From Yersinia bercovieri ATCC 43970 (GTDB lineage: Bacteria; Pseudomonadota; Gammaproteobacteria; Enterobacterales; Enterobacteriaceae), in the NCBI RefSeq assembly GCF_013282745.1, contig NZ_CP054044.1:992001-1056000 (forward strand): DNA of 64,000 nucleotides. The letters run 5' to 3'. Under the pieces are notes generated by a model. The model was not told the origin of the DNA. It saw nothing but the letters and a program-made list of their open reading frames with translations, and did not search any database. The position numbers and the translations under genes were made by a program. Each line of letters opens with the position of its first letter. Position 1 is the stretch's first letter. Positions 25,331 to 39,337 of the stretch are shown here, in pieces.

Positions 25331-26638
25331 TTAGAACTGCTGCTCTTCCGTCGAGCCAGTCAGTGCTGTGACTGAGGACTCTCCGCCCTGAATGATATTG
25401 GTGACTTTATCAAAGTAGCCAGTACCCACTTCTTGCTGATGGGAGGCAAAGGTGTAGCCGCGTTCAACGGAGGCAAATTCCGGCTGCTGCACTTTCTCCA
25501 CATAGTGCTTCATGCCCTCACCTTGCGCGTAGGCGTGGGCCAGGTCGAACATGTTGAACCACATGCTGTGGATACCCGCCAACGTAATAAATTGATATTT
25601 ATAGCCCATCGCGGAGAGATCCTCCTGGAAGCTGGCGATTTGTTGGTCGGTCAGGTTCTTCTTCCAGTTAAATGATGGCGAGCAGTTATAAGCCAATAAT
25701 TTACCAGGGAATTTAGCGTGAACCGCATCGGCAAAACGTTTCGCCAGCGCCAAGTCCGGCGTCGAGGTTTCACACCACACCAAATCGGCATAAGGGGCAT
25801 AGGCCAGACCACGGCTGATGGCTTGCTCGATACCCGCATGAGTGCGGAAGAAACCTTCAGCAGTGCGGTCGCCGGTAATAAATTCGCTGTCATAAGGGTC
25901 GCAATCGGAGGTCAGCAAATCCGCCGCATCAGCATCAGTGCGCGCAATCAGCAGCGTTGGCACGCCGAGCACGTCGGCGGCTAAGCGGGCAGCAACCAGC
26001 TTCTGAATCGCCTCCTGTGTGGGCACCAAGACTTTGCCGCCCATATGGCCGCATTTCTTCACCGCCGCCAATTGATCCTCAAAGTGAACGCCAGCCGCAC
26101 CGGCTTCAATCATCGCTTTCATCAATTCAAACGCATTCAATACGCCGCCAAAACCCGCTTCAGCATCTGCCACAATCGGCAGGAAATAGTCGGTATAGCC
26201 TTTGTTGCCCGGCTCAATATTATTCGACCACTGAATCTGATCCGCGCGACGGAAACTGTTATTAATGCGTTTCACCACCGCTGGCACCGAGTCGACCGGA
26301 TACAGCGACTGGTCCGGATACATGCTGGACGCAGTATTGGCATCGGCAGCAACCTGCCAGCCCGACAGATAAATCGCCTCGACACCGGCTTTTGCCTGTT
26401 GTAATGCCTGACCGCCCGTTAGCGCCCCCAGACAGTTGATGTAACCTTTACGTGATTCGCCGTGTAGCAACGCCCACAATTTTTTCGCGCCATGCTGCGC
26501 CAGTGTGCATTCCGGGTTAACTGAGCCGCGCAGTTTGATCACTTCTTCAGCGCTATAGGGGCGGGTGATCCCCTTCCAGCGCGGTGATTTCCATTCCTGT
26601 TCCAACTGCTGAATTTGTTGAGTACGAGAGGTTGTCAT
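25331..26638 (-). CDS. aceA: Isocitrate lyase
   Basis: Splits isocitrate into succinate and glyoxylate, the entry step of the glyoxylate bypass. It has 435 residues (E. coli 434) and the catalytic motif KKCGHMGGK with its active-site cysteine. Metal-binding Asp residues lie in ADAEAGFGG and RTDADAADL, and a flexible C terminus follows. It lies between aceB and aceK. The 170-bp gap to aceB carries a full ERIC element. Production from the aceB promoter under IclR control is expected. Confidence 0.98.
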   Translation of the reverse strand: MTTSRTQQIQQLEQEWKSPRWKGITRPYSAEEVIKLRGSVNPECTLAQHGAKKLWALLHGESRKGYINCLGALTGGQALQQAKAGVEAIYLSGWQVAADANTASSMYPDQSLYPVDSVPAVVKRINNSFRRADQIQWSNNIEPGNKGYTDYFLPIVADAEAGFGGVLNAFELMKAMIEAGAAGVHFEDQLAAVKKCGHMGGKVLVPTQEAIQKLVAARLAADVLGVPTLLIARTDADAADLLTSDCDPYDSEFITGDRTAEGFFRTHAGIEQAISRGLAYAPYADLVWCETSTPDLALAKRFADAVHAKFPGKLLAYNCSPSFNWKKNLTDQQIASFQEDLSAMGYKYQFITLAGIHSMWFNMFDLAHAYAQGEGMKHYVEKVQQPEFASVERGYTFASHQQEVGTGYFDKVTNIIQGGESSVTALTGSTEEQQF

Positions 26639-26685
26639 GGCGATATTCCTTATTACTTAATTTTGTAGGGTTAAATAGGGCGTTA

Positions 26686-26812
26686 TACCCAAAGTTATTG
26701 GAGTTGCAGGTAGGCAGCAAGCGAGCGCATCCCGATGAGCTGACACTAGTCAGTGATTCGGGTAAGTGAACGCAGCTAACACCGCTGCAGCTTCAAGAAC
26801 GAAGGGTATCAG
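26686..26812. repeat. Full-length ERIC element between aceB and aceA
   Basis: The 127-bp unit starts TATACCCAAAGTTATTGGAG and ends GCTTCAAGAACGAAGGGTAT. It contains the central GTGATTCGGGTAAGTGAACG block diagnostic of ERIC/IRU repeats. It is transcribed within aceBAK, where the long imperfect hairpin could affect the balance between AceB and AceA. Confidence 0.85.
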
Positions 26813-28407
26813 GCAAGTAATGCGTAGCCCGGTAGTGTCAGGAAGTCGATAAGCTCATCTTGTGTTGTAATTCGCTCCATCAGACGAGCGGCTTCTTCAA
26901 ACCGCCCACCATCAAAACGTTCTGCGCCAAGTTCAAGCTTCACTACCTGCATTTCTTCACTCAACATGCTGCGGAACAGCGCTTTCGTCACCGTCTGACC
27001 ATTGCTCAGGCTTTTCTGGTGATGAATCCATTGCCAGATAGAAGTTCGGGAGATCTCAGCCGTGGCGGCATCTTCCATCAGGCCATAAATCGGTACACAG
27101 CCATTGCCTGATATCCATGCTTCGATGTATTGCACCGCGACGCGGATATTGGCCCGCATCCCCTCTTCGGTGCGATCGCCAGTGCAAGGCTCCAGCAATT
27201 CAGCGGCAGTGATCGGCTGGTCTTGCGCGCGGCTCACCTCTAATTGATTTGGCCGATCACCCAGAACTTTGTTAAAGACCTCCATCACGGTATCGGCCAG
27301 ACCTGGGTGTGCGACCCATGTTCCATCATGGCCGTTGCTCGCTTCCAGCTCTTTGTCCGCGCGAACTTTATCCAATACCAGCGCATTTTTTTCTGGATCT
27401 TTATTCGGGATAAAGGCCGCCATCCCCCCCATCGCCAGCGCACCACGCTTATGGCAGGTCTTAATCAGTAAGCGAGAGTAGGCGCTCAGGAAAGGTTTAG
27501 TCATGGTGACCGACTGACGATCGGGCAGCACACGATCACTGTGATTTTTCAGCGTTTTGATATAGCTGAAGATATAGTCCCAACGGCCACAATTCAGGGC
27601 AACAATGTGGTGGCGCAGGTGGTAGAGGATCTCATCCATCTGGAATACCGCTGGCAAGGTTTCGATTAAGACCGTGGCCTTAATGGTGCCCTGTGGTAGA
27701 TCGAAACGCTGTTCGGTAAAGCTGAAAACATCACTCCACCAAGCCGCTTCCTGATAGGACTGCATCTTTGGTAGATAGAAATAGGGGCCGCTGCCATTAG
27801 CGAGCAATAACTTATAATTATGGTAGAAATACAACGCGAAATCAAATAAGCCACCGGGGATATCTTCCCCCTGCCACTTAACATGTTTTTCTGGTAAATG
27901 CAGGCCACGAACCCGGGCAATTAACACCGCTGGATTGGGTTTTAACTGATAAATCTTGCCGGACTCATTCGCATACGAGATGGTGCCTTTGACCGCATCG
28001 TGCAAATTAATCTGACCTTCAATGACCTTATCCCAGCTGGGTGCCAGCGAATCTTCAAAATCGGCCATAAAGACTTTCACATTTGCATTGAGGGCATTAA
28101 TCACCATTTTGCGCTCAACCGGCCCGGTGATTTCAACGCGACGATCACGTAAGTCCGCAGGTATGCCTTGAACTTTCCAGTCACCATCACGAATGGAATT
28201 GGTTTCCGAAATAAAATCAGGCAACGCGCCCTGGTCAATCGCTTGTTGCCAGGAGGCCCGCGCAGCAAGGAGTTTGCTACGCGGCTGCGCAAACTTAGCC
28301 ACTAATTCAGCCAAAAATTCGATAGCTTCATCAGGCAAAACCTGCCGCTCAGCACTGCTAAAATGCTGGGTGAAAACTAACTCCGTGCCGACTATCTGTT
28401 GTGTCAT
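26809..28407 (-). CDS. aceB: Malate synthase A
   Basis: Condenses glyoxylate with acetyl-CoA to malate, the second step of the glyoxylate bypass. The 532-residue product (E. coli 533) has the signature KDHSAGLNCGRWDY-like segment (here VALNCGRWDYIFSYIKT). It also has ITGPVERKMVINALNANVKV, FMADFEDSLAP, and the C-terminal CoA-side catalytic region NGCVPIYGLMEDAATAEISR. The start at MTQQIVGTEL follows GAAGGG; an in-frame codon 11 residues upstream was rejected. It heads aceBAK, and a candidate IclR site lies 165 bases upstream. Confidence 0.97.
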   Translation of the reverse strand: MTQQIVGTELVFTQHFSSAERQVLPDEAIEFLAELVAKFAQPRSKLLAARASWQQAIDQGALPDFISETNSIRDGDWKVQGIPADLRDRRVEITGPVERKMVINALNANVKVFMADFEDSLAPSWDKVIEGQINLHDAVKGTISYANESGKIYQLKPNPAVLIARVRGLHLPEKHVKWQGEDIPGGLFDFALYFYHNYKLLLANGSGPYFYLPKMQSYQEAAWWSDVFSFTEQRFDLPQGTIKATVLIETLPAVFQMDEILYHLRHHIVALNCGRWDYIFSYIKTLKNHSDRVLPDRQSVTMTKPFLSAYSRLLIKTCHKRGALAMGGMAAFIPNKDPEKNALVLDKVRADKELEASNGHDGTWVAHPGLADTVMEVFNKVLGDRPNQLEVSRAQDQPITAAELLEPCTGDRTEEGMRANIRVAVQYIEAWISGNGCVPIYGLMEDAATAEISRTSIWQWIHHQKSLSNGQTVTKALFRSMLSEEMQVVKLELGAERFDGGRFEEAARLMERITTQDELIDFLTLPGYALLA

Positions 28408-28571
28408 TACCCTTCCCCTTACCCATCTCACGATGTTCACATCAACGCTAACACAGCGTCACTCTTGGACTCTTATCGGGAAATACGCTTCGACTGTAAT
28501 ATTGAAGGCTGAATTTCATGGTCATTTTTCACCCCGACAGCACTAAGAATAATCAATTAATTATTAAAATC

Positions 28572-28585
28572 AAAAACGATTTCCA
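28572..28585 (-). promoter_or_regulatory. Candidate IclR operator upstream of aceB
   Basis: AAAAACGATTTCCA matches 11 of 14 positions of the IclR box, including an exact ATTTCCA half. It lies within the 408-bp aceB/metA gap in an AT-rich stretch suited to a promoter. The rest of that gap (28408-28767) holds no gene. Confidence 0.45.
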
Positions 28586-28767
28586 TTTTTACTTAAAATA
28601 TTTTTTTAATCTTTATTTATCATATCGTTAACATATAAGTGTAAGGTGAATGGATAGGAAGTCGCTTCCATTAACCTAATTTTGGTGAGATAACTTATTG
28701 TTTATCAAAGAGATCAGACCAGTTAACAAAGGGATGAGTGGCACTAATCAGGAGGGGAAACAGACAG

Positions 28768-28786
28768 GCGGCTTCGATTCAGCCGC
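28768..28786 (-). terminator. Possible terminator hairpin after metA
   Basis: A 6-bp stem GCGGCT/AGCCGC with a 7-nt loop lies 30 bases downstream of the metA stop. The following T-run on the minus strand is weak, so intrinsic termination may be inefficient. Confidence 0.4.
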
Positions 28787-28815
28787 TATTATTTTCATTT
28801 GAGGGCGGGGAGAAA

Positions 28816-29745
28816 CTAATCGAGGGTCGGGTTCATACGACGCAAATCAAACGGGGTGATTTGGTAAACGTAGTAGTTCAGCCAATTCGCAAACAGCAGA
28901 TGCCCATGACTACGCCATGAAGCTTTTGGTGGCAAAGTCGCATCGTCGTGAGGGAAATAATTCAGTGGAACTTGCGGGTTAAGACCTGCGGCCACGTCAC
29001 GCTGATACTCTCCTGCCAGCGTATCAACATCATATTCAGGATGCCCGGTCACAAAAGCCACCCGCTTATCTTTGCTGGCAAACAGATATGCACCCGCCTC
29101 TTCCGATGAGACTAATATGTCCAGATCACTATATTGCTGAAGCACCTCAAGCGGGAAATCAGCATAACGGGAATGGGGGGCGAGGAAGGTCTCGTCAAAG
29201 CCGCGTGTTAATAGCGCCAGAGGTTCCCGAGTTTGGTGCTGATAAATACCGGAGAGTTTGACCTCACGGGTCATCTTAGGAATGCCGTACAAGATATTTA
29301 ACGCCGCCTGTACCGCCCAGCATACAAATAGGGTTGAGGTAACATGATCTTTTGCCCAGGCAATAATACGTTCGATCTGCGGCCAGTAGGCGACATCGCA
29401 GAAATCGACCAACCCCAGTGGCGCACCAGTAACGATCAGCCCATCGAAGTTTTGATCCTGGATATCCTCAAAGTCACAATAGAAGTTGTTCAGGTGCTCG
29501 GCAGGGGTATTTTTTGATTCGCGGCTATCAACCCGCAGCAATTGAATATCGATCTGTAAAGGTGAGTTAGAGAGTAAACGCAGGAATTGATTTTCCGTCT
29601 CAATTTTTTTAGGCATCAGATTCAAAACCAACACCTTCAGGGGACGAATTTCCTGAGTTTTCGCACGTGATGAGGTCATGACAAAAACATTCTCATTGCG
29701 TAAGAAACTCACAGCCGGTAATTCATCAGGAACCCGAATTGGCAT
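28816..29745 (-). CDS. metA: Homoserine O-succinyltransferase
   Basis: First dedicated step of methionine synthesis: succinyl transfer from succinyl-CoA to homoserine. It has 309 residues, equal to E. coli MetA. The catalytic Cys lies in [16 protein letters not shown] (about 142), and the His/Glu pair in FVTGHPEYD (about 235-237). The N terminus [15 protein letters not shown] is typical. It has a MetJ operator just upstream and stands alone, transcribed toward aceB. Confidence 0.98.
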   Translation of the reverse strand: MPIRVPDELPAVSFLRNENVFVMTSSRAKTQEIRPLKVLVLNLMPKKIETENQFLRLLSNSPLQIDIQLLRVDSRESKNTPAEHLNNFYCDFEDIQDQNFDGLIVTGAPLGLVDFCDVAYWPQIERIIAWAKDHVTSTLFVCWAVQAALNILYGIPKMTREVKLSGIYQHQTREPLALLTRGFDETFLAPHSRYADFPLEVLQQYSDLDILVSSEEAGAYLFASKDKRVAFVTGHPEYDVDTLAGEYQRDVAAGLNPQVPLNYFPHDDATLPPKASWRSHGHLLFANWLNYYVYQITPFDLRRMNPTLD

Positions 29746-29762
29746 GCCTATATCCTCAATAT

Positions 29763-29786
29763 ATCCGTTTATACGTTTAGACTTCT
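29763..29786 (-). promoter_or_regulatory. MetJ operator: three tandem met boxes upstream of metA
   Basis: On the metA strand three contiguous 8-mers, AGAAGTCT, AAACGTAT and AAACGGAT, match the met box AGACGTCT at 7, 6 and 5 of 8 positions. Tandem 8-bp spacing is the known arrangement for cooperative MetJ-SAM binding. The array ends 17 bases before the start codon. Confidence 0.75.
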
Positions 29787-30079
29787 AGATGCCTGAAGAT
29801 AGCGGGTTTTAGATGAAAAGTCGAGCGTTCTGCCACAACCTGAAAATGTTTCACTGCGGTGGTGACAATATCGGTGCCCAGTAAAACAGTTAGCTTGATT
29901 TTGTCAGTGGTTAAAACGCAAAAATTGACGTATTTATAGCGGGTTGATGCAATTAACAAAGCACTAGTGGCAGGAAAAACCGGCGGATAGAGTCAGCGGA
30001 ATTTGTCAGCAGTCTGCGCTATACAGCCACGATACTGCTCACCATAGCTGCTAGTGGTTTCTATTTTTTGGATAGCAGA

Positions 30080-30115
30080 AAAGCAAAAACCCCACGCTTT
30101 TGGCATGGGGTCTTT
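30080..30115 (-). terminator. rRNA operon terminator
   Basis: The stem ACCCCATGC/GCGTGGGGT (one mismatch) with a short AAAA-type loop is followed on the minus strand by TTTTTGCTTTT. It lies just after the distal 5S gene, as in enteric rrn operons. The region between it and the metA operator (29787-30079) holds no evident gene. Confidence 0.85.
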
Positions 30116-30125
30116 GCTTGATTTG

Positions 30126-30245
30126 ATACCTGGCAGTGTCCTACTCTCGCATGGGGAGACCCCACACTACCATCGGCGCTACGGCGTTTCACTTCTGAGT
30201 TCGGCATGGGGTCAGGTGGGACCACCGCGCTATTGCCGCCAGGTA
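30126..30245 (-). rRNA. rrf: 5S ribosomal RNA (distal copy)
   Basis: A 120-nt gene closely matching E. coli 5S. It differs from the proximal copy at positions 2, 12, 35 and 118. Positions 2 and 118 are paired in helix I and change together (G-C to A-U), so the fold is kept. It is the last gene of the operon, after tRNA-Thr. Confidence 0.97.
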
Positions 30246-30286
30246 AATTCTTTTCTACAACTACCGAACTTTTAAACCCATGTAAC

Positions 30287-30362
30287 TGGTGCTGATACCC
30301 AGAGTCGAACTGGGGACCTCACCCTTACCAAGGGTGCGCTCTACCAACTGAGCCATATCAGC
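30287..30362 (-). tRNA. thrV: tRNA-Thr (GGT)
   Basis: A 76-nt cloverleaf including an encoded CCA. The acceptor stem is GCTGATA/TATCAGC, with the D-loop AGTTGGTAGA, the anticodon loop CTTGGTAAG with anticodon GGT, and the T-arm GTTCGAC. It lies between two 5S genes, the distal tRNA arrangement also found in some E. coli rrn operons. Confidence 0.98.
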
Positions 30363-30374
30363 ACGCTAAATTTG

Positions 30375-30494
30375 ATGCCTGGCAGTGTCCTACTCTCGCA
30401 TGGGGAGACCCCACACTACCATCGGCGCTACGGCGTTTCACTTCTGAGTTCGGCATGGGATCAGGTGGGACCACCGCGCTATGGCCGCCAGGCA
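30375..30494 (-). rRNA. rrf: 5S ribosomal RNA (proximal copy)
   Basis: A 120-nt gene with TGCCTGG/CCAGGCA terminal helix, 116 nt after the 23S gene. It is closer to the E. coli consensus than the distal copy. Confidence 0.98.
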
Positions 30495-30610
30495 AATTCT
30501 GTTTTAACTCACCCGCTTCACAATAATATATCGTGCAGCCAGTCAGCCCAATCTCGGAACTTCGCTGAAAATCTCTCTCTCTCAAATCACCAAAACACCT
30601 TTGGTGTTGT

Positions 30611-33517
<2,907 letters not shown>

Positions 33518-33658
33518 TCACAACCCGAAGGTGTCTTTGCAGACCCTTTGCGTTGCGATTATTTGAGAGACTCTAATACAGGCTACTCCTTATCTCAGTA
33601 CATCTACGGAGAGATAAGTTTCAGCTGTATTGTTTCAATTTTCAGCTTGTTCCAGATT

Positions 33659-33673
33659 GTTAAAGAGCAATAT
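33659..33673 (-). promoter_or_regulatory. boxA-like antiterminator in the 16S-23S spacer
   Basis: TGCTCTTTAACA on the minus strand repeats the leader boxA. Spacer boxA elements renew Nus-factor antitermination before the 23S gene in enteric operons. Confidence 0.7.
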
Positions 33674-33760
33674 CTTAAACACGACTCGTTAAAGTCATCT
33701 TTAAGTTATTTTTTAGTTCATAAAGAACCGGTTGATAATGTCTTTCACACATTATCGGAT

Positions 33761-33836
33761 TGGCGTCCCCAAGGGGATTCGAACCCCTGTTACAGCCGTG
33801 AAAGGGCAGTGTCCTAGGCCTCTAGACGATGGGGAC
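33761..33836 (-). tRNA. gltV: tRNA-Glu (TTC)
   Basis: A 76-nt spacer tRNA with encoded CCA. The acceptor stem is GTCCCC(A)/(T)GGGGAC, the anticodon loop CTTTCAC has anticodon TTC, and the T-arm is GGTTCGAATCC. Its presence makes this a tRNA-Glu class operon, matching E. coli rrnE at the same chromosomal position next to purH. Confidence 0.98.
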
Positions 33837-33985
33837 ACGAAATTTGACTCTCGAAGCACTGCTTCGAGAATTTCGTGTAGAGGCGAGAATTTGCCTGCAA
33901 ATCCGAGCGACTGATGCAGTCAACACTCGATTTTGCGGTGCGCGTCTCACCCATCTACAGCAGGTTACCTTGCTCATTACATTCA

Positions 33986-34002
33986 TCAGACAATCTGTGT
34001 GG
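33986..34002. other. Pre-16S RNase III processing stalk, 3' arm
   Basis: This 17-bp segment is perfectly complementary to 35737-35753 in the 16S leader. The two arms flank the 16S gene and form the long stalk that RNase III cleaves to release precursor 16S rRNA. Confidence 0.85.
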
Positions 34003-34027
34003 ACACTGCGCAATGCGTATCGTGAGG

Positions 34028-35570
<1,543 letters not shown>

Positions 35571-35736
35571 AAGATTTGTTTGATTTGCTGCTAATGAAAG
35601 CAGCGATGCTCAAAGATTACTTTCTGCAAATATGCATTCGAACCGAAGTTCAAATGTGTACTGCTTTGGTCACTCTTCAAGACTTTGATATTGCTTCTGC
35701 CTGCCGAAACAGGCTTCGATATCGTCTTGCGAGTGC

Positions 35737-35770
35737 CCACACAGATTGTCTGATAAATTGTTAAAGAGCA
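35737..35770 (-). promoter_or_regulatory. rrn leader: RNase III 5' arm and boxA antiterminator
   Basis: 35759-35770 reads TGCTCTTTAACA on the minus strand, the canonical boxA bound by NusB/S10. 35737-35753 is the 5' arm of the 16S processing stalk paired with 33986-34002. Confidence 0.85.
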
Positions 35771-35809
35771 GTGAGTTAGCAACCTTCCGGTCAGTAACTC
35801 GAGGTGCGC

Positions 35810-35837
35810 ATATTACGCTTTCCTCACTCAGAGTCAA
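35810..35837 (-). promoter_or_regulatory. rrn promoter P2
   Basis: The -35 TTGACT (35832-35837) and -10 TAATAT (35810-35815) are separated by 16 bp, followed by a GC-rich GCGCACC discriminator, typical of stringently controlled rrn P2. Confidence 0.8.
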
Positions 35838-35920
35838 CTACTTATTTCGTTGAATTTCTCTGTTCTCTTTGCCGGTCACTTAACTACTTGATTCGTTGTG
35901 TGCCGTCTCGATGGATGCGC

Positions 35921-35948
35921 ATTATAGGGAGTTCCGCGCAGGCCGCAA
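35921..35948 (-). promoter_or_regulatory. rrn promoter P1
   Basis: The -10 TATAAT (35921-35926) is followed by the GCGC discriminator, as in E. coli rrn P1. The -35 TTGCGG (35943-35948) has 16-bp spacing. An A/T-rich UP-like element lies immediately upstream (about 35949-35970). The remaining 36000-36355 belongs to the purH control region. Confidence 0.8.
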
Positions 35949-36065
35949 CTGCTAATTTCAATAAAAATGATCGTTTGCTGCATTCCACAGCAAAACCCCG
36001 CTTTATACCCTGTTGTGCACAAACTTATCCACAGATGTGATCTGAACTGAAAATTGACGAGCATC

Positions 36066-36081
36066 ACGCAATCGTTTTCGC
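36066..36081 (+). promoter_or_regulatory. PurR operator upstream of purH
   Basis: ACGCAATCGTTTTCGC matches 14 of 16 positions of the PUR box ACGCAAACGTTTTCGT. It lies directly before a TACAAT -10-like hexamer (36082-36087), placing repressor binding over the purHD promoter. The 270-nt leader that follows contains a short palindrome near 36265-36280 but no gene. Confidence 0.8.
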
Positions 36082-36355
36082 TACAATTCCCCGCGTCGAA
36101 ATTGCAGAGCGGTATTCATCAAATATCGCCTTTGCGGATCGATTTTTATCAAAATAGTGCCAGTCAGGCCCAAATTAAGCGGGTTTTTCCGTTTATCCTA
36201 GCCAGCAAGGCTCTAACGACAGGCTGGCAGTCCTCTTTTCGGGACGTTATCTGAATCTGTTCCTCTATATAGAGAGAAGTACCAGGTAGAGATTCACGTA
36301 ACGCTCTATTTATAGCGAATGAAAAACTGCGATTCCAAAGCCAAGGGATAAAACC

Positions 36356-37945
36356 ATGCAACAACGCCGTCCAATCCGCCGTGCTCTGCTTAGTGTGTCT
36401 GATAAAGCGGGTATCATTGAATTTGCCGCAGCGCTTTCTCAGCGTGGCATCGAGTTACTCTCCACCGGTGGGACTGCCCGCCTGTTGGCCGATGCTGGCC
36501 TGCTGGTCACCGAAGTTTCTGATTACACCGGTTTCCCGGAAATGATGGATGGCCGCGTTAAGACTCTGCATCCAAAAATCCATGGCGGTATTCTCGGTCG
36601 CCGTGGTCAAGACGATGCCATCATGACTGAACATGATATTCAGCCGATCGATATGGTGGTCGTCAATCTGTATCCTTTTGCTGAAACCGTGGCGCGTCCA
36701 GATTGTTCACTGGAAGATGCCGTTGAGAATATTGATATCGGCGGGCCAACCATGGTGCGCTCTGCGGCGAAGAATCATAAAGATGTCGCCATCGTGGTGA
36801 AGAGCAGTGACTATGCCGCTATCATTACCGAGCTGGATAATAATGACGGCTCGCTGACCTACCCAACCCGCTTCAATCTGGCGATTAAAGCATTCGAGCA
36901 TACCGCTGCCTACGACAGCATGATCGCCAACTACTTTGGCACTATGGTTCCGGCGTACCACGGCGAGACCGAGCAGCCCGCAGGTCACTTCCCGCGAACC
37001 CTGAATCTTAACTATATTAAGAAGCAGGATATGCGTTACGGTGAAAACAGCCACCAGCAAGCTGCCTTCTATATAGAAGAGAATCTGAAAGAAGCTTCCG
37101 TCGCTACCGCAGAGCAGCTGCAAGGTAAGTCGCTCTCTTATAACAACATCGCCGATACTGATGCCGCACTTGAGTGTGTGAAGGAGTTCAGCGAACCTGC
37201 CTGTGTGATAGTCAAACACGCTAACCCTTGTGGCGTAGCGATTGGTGACTCCACTCTTGCCGCTTACGAAAGCGCATACAAAACTGACCCTACCTCTGCT
37301 TTCGGCGGCATTATTGCTTTTAACCGTGAGTTAGATGCCGCTACCGCTCAGGCGATCATCAGCCGCCAGTTTGTGGAGGTGATTATCGCGCCAAGTGTCA
37401 GCGCCGATGCCCTGAGTGTTCTGGCTGCCAAACAAAACGTGCGTGTGTTGATCTGTGGTCAGTGGCAGGCGCGCTCTGCCGGTCTGGATTTCAAACGTGT
37501 GAATGGCGGTTTGCTGGTACAAGATCGTGATTTAGGTATGGTGACAGAAGCGGATCTGCGCGTGGTGTCTAAACGCCAGCCAACCGCGCAAGAGCTGCGT
37601 GATGCGCTGTTCTGCTGGAAAGTGGCTAAGTTCGTTAAATCCAATGCCATTGTTTATGCCCGCGATAATATGACCATAGGGATAGGCGCAGGCCAGATGA
37701 GCCGTGTTTACTCTGCCAAGATTGCCGGGATCAAAGCCGCCGACGAAGGTTTACAGGTTGCCGGCTCCGCCATGGCGTCTGATGCCTTCTTCCCGTTCCG
37801 TGATGGCATTGATGCCGCCGCTGCCGTTGGCATCACTTGCGTGATCCAGCCGGGTGGTTCTATCCGCGATGACGAAGTGATTGCTGCCGCAGATGAACAC
37901 AACATCGCGATGATCTTTACTGACATGCGTCATTTCCGTCATTAA
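36356..37945 (+). CDS. purH: Bifunctional AICAR formyltransferase/IMP cyclohydrolase
   Basis: Catalyses the last two steps of IMP synthesis. The 529-residue protein (E. coli 529) has an N-terminal MGS-like cyclohydrolase domain ([28 protein letters not shown]). The C-terminal transformylase domain has the catalytic Lys-His in [13 protein letters not shown] and the signature [17 protein letters not shown]. It is the first gene of purHD, 25 bp before purD, with a PurR operator upstream. Its position next to the rrn operon is the usual enteric order. Confidence 0.98.
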   Translation: MQQRRPIRRALLSVSDKAGIIEFAAALSQRGIELLSTGGTARLLADAGLLVTEVSDYTGFPEMMDGRVKTLHPKIHGGILGRRGQDDAIMTEHDIQPIDMVVVNLYPFAETVARPDCSLEDAVENIDIGGPTMVRSAAKNHKDVAIVVKSSDYAAIITELDNNDGSLTYPTRFNLAIKAFEHTAAYDSMIANYFGTMVPAYHGETEQPAGHFPRTLNLNYIKKQDMRYGENSHQQAAFYIEENLKEASVATAEQLQGKSLSYNNIADTDAALECVKEFSEPACVIVKHANPCGVAIGDSTLAAYESAYKTDPTSAFGGIIAFNRELDAATAQAIISRQFVEVIIAPSVSADALSVLAAKQNVRVLICGQWQARSAGLDFKRVNGGLLVQDRDLGMVTEADLRVVSKRQPTAQELRDALFCWKVAKFVKSNAIVYARDNMTIGIGAGQMSRVYSAKIAGIKAADEGLQVAGSAMASDAFFPFRDGIDAAAAVGITCVIQPGGSIRDDEVIAAADEHNIAMIFTDMRHFRH

Positions 37946-37970
37946 TTAAACCGCTTAACGGAGTCACCCG

Positions 37971-39257
37971 ATGAATATTTTGATTATTGGTAACGGTGGG
38001 CGCGAACACGCACTAGGCTGGAAAGCCGCGCAATCGCCTTTAGCGGATAAAATCTATGTCGCGCCGGGCAATGCCGGTACGGCGCTGGAACCTCGATTAG
38101 AAAACGTGGCTATCGCCGCGACAGATATTGCAGGCTTGCTGGCCTTTGCTCAAAGCCACGATATCGGCCTGACCATTGTTGGCCCGGAAGCACCGTTAGT
38201 GATTGGCGTGGTGGATGCATTCCGTGACGCGGGTCTGACTATCTTCGGCCCAACGCAAGCGGCAGCTCAGTTGGAAGGCTCCAAAGCGTTCACCAAAGAT
38301 TTCCTGGCGCGCCACCATATCCCAACCGCGTTCTACCAGAATTTCACTGAGGTCGAACCCGCGCTGGCTTATGTTCGCAAGATTGGCGCACCAATTGTGA
38401 TTAAGGCTGACGGACTGGCAGCAGGTAAAGGCGTGATTGTCGCCATGACGTTGGAAGAGGCGGAAACTGCCGTTCACGACATGTTGGCAGGTAATGCTTT
38501 TGGTGATGCTGGCCACCGTATCGTGGTGGAAGAGTTCCTCGACGGCGAAGAAGCCAGCTTTATCGTGATGGTTGATGGCAAGAATGTGCTGCCAATGGCC
38601 ACCAGCCAGGATCATAAACGCGTCGGTGATGGCGATACCGGCCCGAATACTGGCGGGATGGGGGCTTACTCACCGGCCCCCGTGGTAACAGATGAGATCC
38701 ACCAGCGCGTGATGGATCAGATTATCTGGCCAACCGTGCGCGGCATGGCGGCGGAAGGGAGTGTCTATACCGGCTTTCTATACGCAGGCTTGATGATTTC
38801 AGCCGATGGGCAACCGAAAGTTATCGAATTCAACTGTCGCTTTGGTGATCCAGAAACACAACCTATCATGCTGCGGATGCGCTCTGATCTGGTCGAGCTC
38901 TGTTTGGCGGGTGCGCAAGGCAAGCTAAATGAGAAAACCTCTGACTGGGATGATCGCCCTTCACTGGGTGTGGTGCTGGCAGCGGGCGGTTATCCGGCAG
39001 ATTATCGCCAGGGCGATGTTATCCAAGGATTGCCGCAGCAAGAAGTGGCCGACGGAAAAGTATTCCATGCCGGTACGCAGTTGAATGGTGATAATCAGGT
39101 GGTGACCAGCGGCGGGCGGGTATTGTGCGTAACCGCACTGGGGGACACCGTCGCCAAGGCACAGCAGCGCGCTTATCAGTTAGCGGCGGATATTCATTGG
39201 GAAGGCAGTTTCTGCCGCAAAGATATTGGCTATCGGGCGATTGCTCGTGGCAAATAA
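37971..39257 (+). CDS. purD: Phosphoribosylamine-glycine ligase
   Basis: ATP-grasp enzyme forming glycinamide ribonucleotide in purine synthesis. The 428 residues match E. coli PurD (429). It opens MNILIIGNGGREHALGWKAA, has the ATP-grasp core KADGLAAGKGVIVA and the family signature RFGDPETQPIM. It follows purH by 25 bp and is closed by a hairpin at 39299-39325. Confidence 0.98.
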   Translation: MNILIIGNGGREHALGWKAAQSPLADKIYVAPGNAGTALEPRLENVAIAATDIAGLLAFAQSHDIGLTIVGPEAPLVIGVVDAFRDAGLTIFGPTQAAAQLEGSKAFTKDFLARHHIPTAFYQNFTEVEPALAYVRKIGAPIVIKADGLAAGKGVIVAMTLEEAETAVHDMLAGNAFGDAGHRIVVEEFLDGEEASFIVMVDGKNVLPMATSQDHKRVGDGDTGPNTGGMGAYSPAPVVTDEIHQRVMDQIIWPTVRGMAAEGSVYTGFLYAGLMISADGQPKVIEFNCRFGDPETQPIMLRMRSDLVELCLAGAQGKLNEKTSDWDDRPSLGVVLAAGGYPADYRQGDVIQGLPQQEVADGKVFHAGTQLNGDNQVVTSGGRVLCVTALGDTVAKAQQRAYQLAADIHWEGSFCRKDIGYRAIARGK

Positions 39258-39298
39258 CCAGACCGTGATAAACAACTAGCTAGCAGTCAATACTTTCG

Positions 39299-39325
39299 AT
39301 GGGCACGGTTCGCTGTGCCCATTTT
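39299..39325 (+). terminator. Terminator after purD
   Basis: An 8-bp stem with core GGGCAC/GTGCCC and loop GGTTCGCT is followed by TTTTA. The stem-loop core is the same 20-nt sequence found between malE and malF. Confidence 0.75.
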
Positions 39326-39337
39326 ACATTTCAGATG

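Noticed and set aside
29777..29959. 60-codon minus-strand frame upstream of metA
   Set aside because: It overlaps the MetJ operator, has no convincing ribosome site and resembles nothing known.
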